Shown piece after piece: positions 6,515-7,142 of a stretch of 7,142 bases of DNA. A model generated the notes under the pieces. It had not been told where the DNA came from, did not search any database, and was given only the letters and a program-made list of their open reading frames with translations. Both the position numbers and the translations under genes were made by a program. Source of the DNA: JBGTKH01 sp041744735 (lineage in GTDB: Bacteria > Planctomycetota > Planctomycetia > Pirellulales > Pirellulaceae); NCBI GenBank assembly GCA_041744735.1, contig JBGTKH010000165.1, positions 1 to 7,142 on the forward strand. The letters run 5' to 3'. How positions within the stretch are numbered: position 1 is the stretch's first letter; every line of letters starts with the position of its first letter.

Positions 6515-7142
6515 GAAGACACTGACGTCGCACGGAGGTAACAAATCAACGCCAACGGCGTTGCAGAACATAGCCCAGGGTAGCCGCGCAGCGGCTACCC
6601 TGGGTGACGGACGCCACCAACCCAACACAACCCTGACAGGGTTGCACAAATTGGTGAGCGGTTGGTCACGCCTGTTCAACCCCTTCAGGGTTGATGCGAA
6701 TGATTGTGGCGGCGTACCCAGGGTTGCCGCTGCGCGCCAACCCTGGGCTATGTTGTCTAACGCCTTCGGCGTAACACTCATTGCGCTGTCACTGGTGTTT
6801 CCGCGTTCTGTTTTCGCCCAACCCAGAATTCCGCCCACCGCGGCAAAACCGATCCGCGAAATCTATGTGCCGTTTGATGACTTGAATGTGTTGCTGGAGA
6901 GCCCGACTCAGCGCGTGTTTATGACGCGCCAACAGTACGACGAATTGCTGGCCAAGGCAAAACTCACGCCCAGCGATCGTGCGCCGCGCGGGGCGGCCGT
7001 GCTGGCGGCGGATTACAACACCAAGCTCGAAGATGGCCGCGCGCTGTTGACGGGCACACTGCACATTGAGGTGTTAGAGGACGGGCTGCACGCGCTGCCG
7101 CTGGATTTGGCTGGCGTCGGCGTGCGCAGTGCGACGCTCGAC
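6504..7142 (+). CDS. Second exported protein, paralogue of the 1177-aa protein (partial, 3' end off the right edge)
   Basis: The frame is open from ATG 6504 to the end of the window (213 codons). Residues 118-213 resemble residues 53-153 of the preceding protein: EIYVPFDDLNVLLE (119-132) against TIYIPYTRLREVFE, VFMTRQQYDELL against VFLPYEKFAELW, and later IEVLEDGLHALPLDL against IELLAEGWTEVPLRL. It is therefore a tandem paralogue of unknown function. A signal-peptide-like stretch ends in SVFA|Q near residue 106/107 (core FGVTLIALSLVF), but from ATG 6504 that core begins only at about residue 88. The intervening codons are translated palindromic repeat (6548-6773). ATG 6504 has the strong AAGGAGG site and overlaps the upstream stop. 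Alternatives are GTG 6714 (n-region with two Arg, then the hydrophobic core: a good signal peptide but no ribosome site) and ATG 6750 (short n-region without positive charge). The gene is real; its start is uncertain. Confidence 0.75.
   Translation, partial: MRSRKTLTSHGGNKSTPTALQNIAQGSRAAATLGDGRHQPNTTLTGLHKLVSGWSRLFNPFRVDANDCGGVPRVAAARQPWAMLSNAFGVTLIALSLVFPRSVFAQPRIPPTAAKPIREIYVPFDDLNVLLESPTQRVFMTRQQYDELLAKAKLTPSDRAPRGAAVLAADYNTKLEDGRALLTGTLHIEVLEDGLHALPLDLAGVGVRSATLD
6548..6773. repeat. Nested palindromic, MITE/REP-like element within the 5' end of the second exported-protein gene
   Basis: The roughly 226-bp stretch is bounded by imperfect terminal inverted repeats of about 55-60 bp. A 14-bp core, ACATAGCCCAGGGT at 6568-6581, is matched exactly by its reverse complement at 6740-6753. 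Each arm also folds on itself: AACGCC/GGCGTT (6548-6562) and ACGCC/GGCGT (6760-6772) at the tips; a perfect 14-bp stem CCCAGGGTAGCCGC with its complement and a 3-base loop (6574-6604); and a 10-bp stem CCCAGGGTTG (6717-6726 with 6738-6747). Two inner palindromes are CAACCCTGACAGGGTTG (6628-6644) and TCAACCCCTTCAGGGTTGA (6676-6694). No transposase is encoded, so any mobility would be in trans. The plus strand has no stop in the frame of the flanking gene, and both strands translate to a similar NIAQG...AATLG peptide because of the symmetry. Confidence 0.85.

Noticed and set aside
6574..6604. 14-bp stem hairpin as an intrinsic terminator after the 1177-residue protein gene
   Set aside because: No T-run follows the stem, it is one part of a larger repeat, and the downstream gene overlaps the upstream stop, so termination here is not well supported.
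6146..6838. Open frame on the minus strand (230 codons) containing NIAQGWRAAATLG
   Set aside because: It spans the antisense of two genes and owes its protein-like stretch to the symmetry of the palindromic element.

Overview
The window is G+C-rich and looks like chromosome from a planctomycete, most likely Pirellulales-like. This is an inference from three things: very large exported proteins of unknown function lying side by side, an exopolysaccharide (EPS)-type gene pair, and several families of short palindromic or tandem repeats in the gaps. No rRNA, tRNA, CRISPR array or transposase gene was found, so the assignment rests on style and not on a marker gene.

Layout. (1) Bases 1-1394, minus strand: most of a Wzz/GumC-type polysaccharide chain-length or co-polymerase protein, cut by the left edge. 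(2) Bases 1395-1513: a divergent intergenic region containing a 7-bp tandem repeat that runs right up to the next start codon. (3) Bases 1514-2635, plus strand: a CelD/FemAB-like GNAT-fold acyltransferase of the kind often found in EPS clusters. (4) Bases 2636-2980: an intergenic region with a 156-bp inverted-repeat element (2641-2796), then a leader holding a perfect 16-bp palindrome. (5) Bases 2981-6514, plus strand: a 1177-residue exported protein with a signal peptide, about 1000 extracytoplasmic residues, three C-terminal membrane helices and a Ser/Pro-rich tail. (6) Bases 6504-7142, plus strand: the start of a second, related exported protein. It overlaps the previous stop codon and has a strong Shine-Dalgarno sequence. 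A roughly 226-bp nested palindromic element (6548-6773) sits inside its 5' end.

How the parts may work together. Genes 1 and 3 fit EPS synthesis or export: a membrane co-polymerase, and a cytoplasmic enzyme that probably acylates a sugar or peptide precursor. Genes 5 and 6 form a translationally coupled pair of paralogues sharing an N-terminal motif of the form IY(I/V)P(Y/F)...L...VF...(F/Y)xEL. They probably act at the same envelope site, but no function can be assigned. Most worth a second look are this paralogous pair and the stop-free palindromic element, which appears to have been built into the N-terminus of the second protein and separates its apparent start from its signal peptide.
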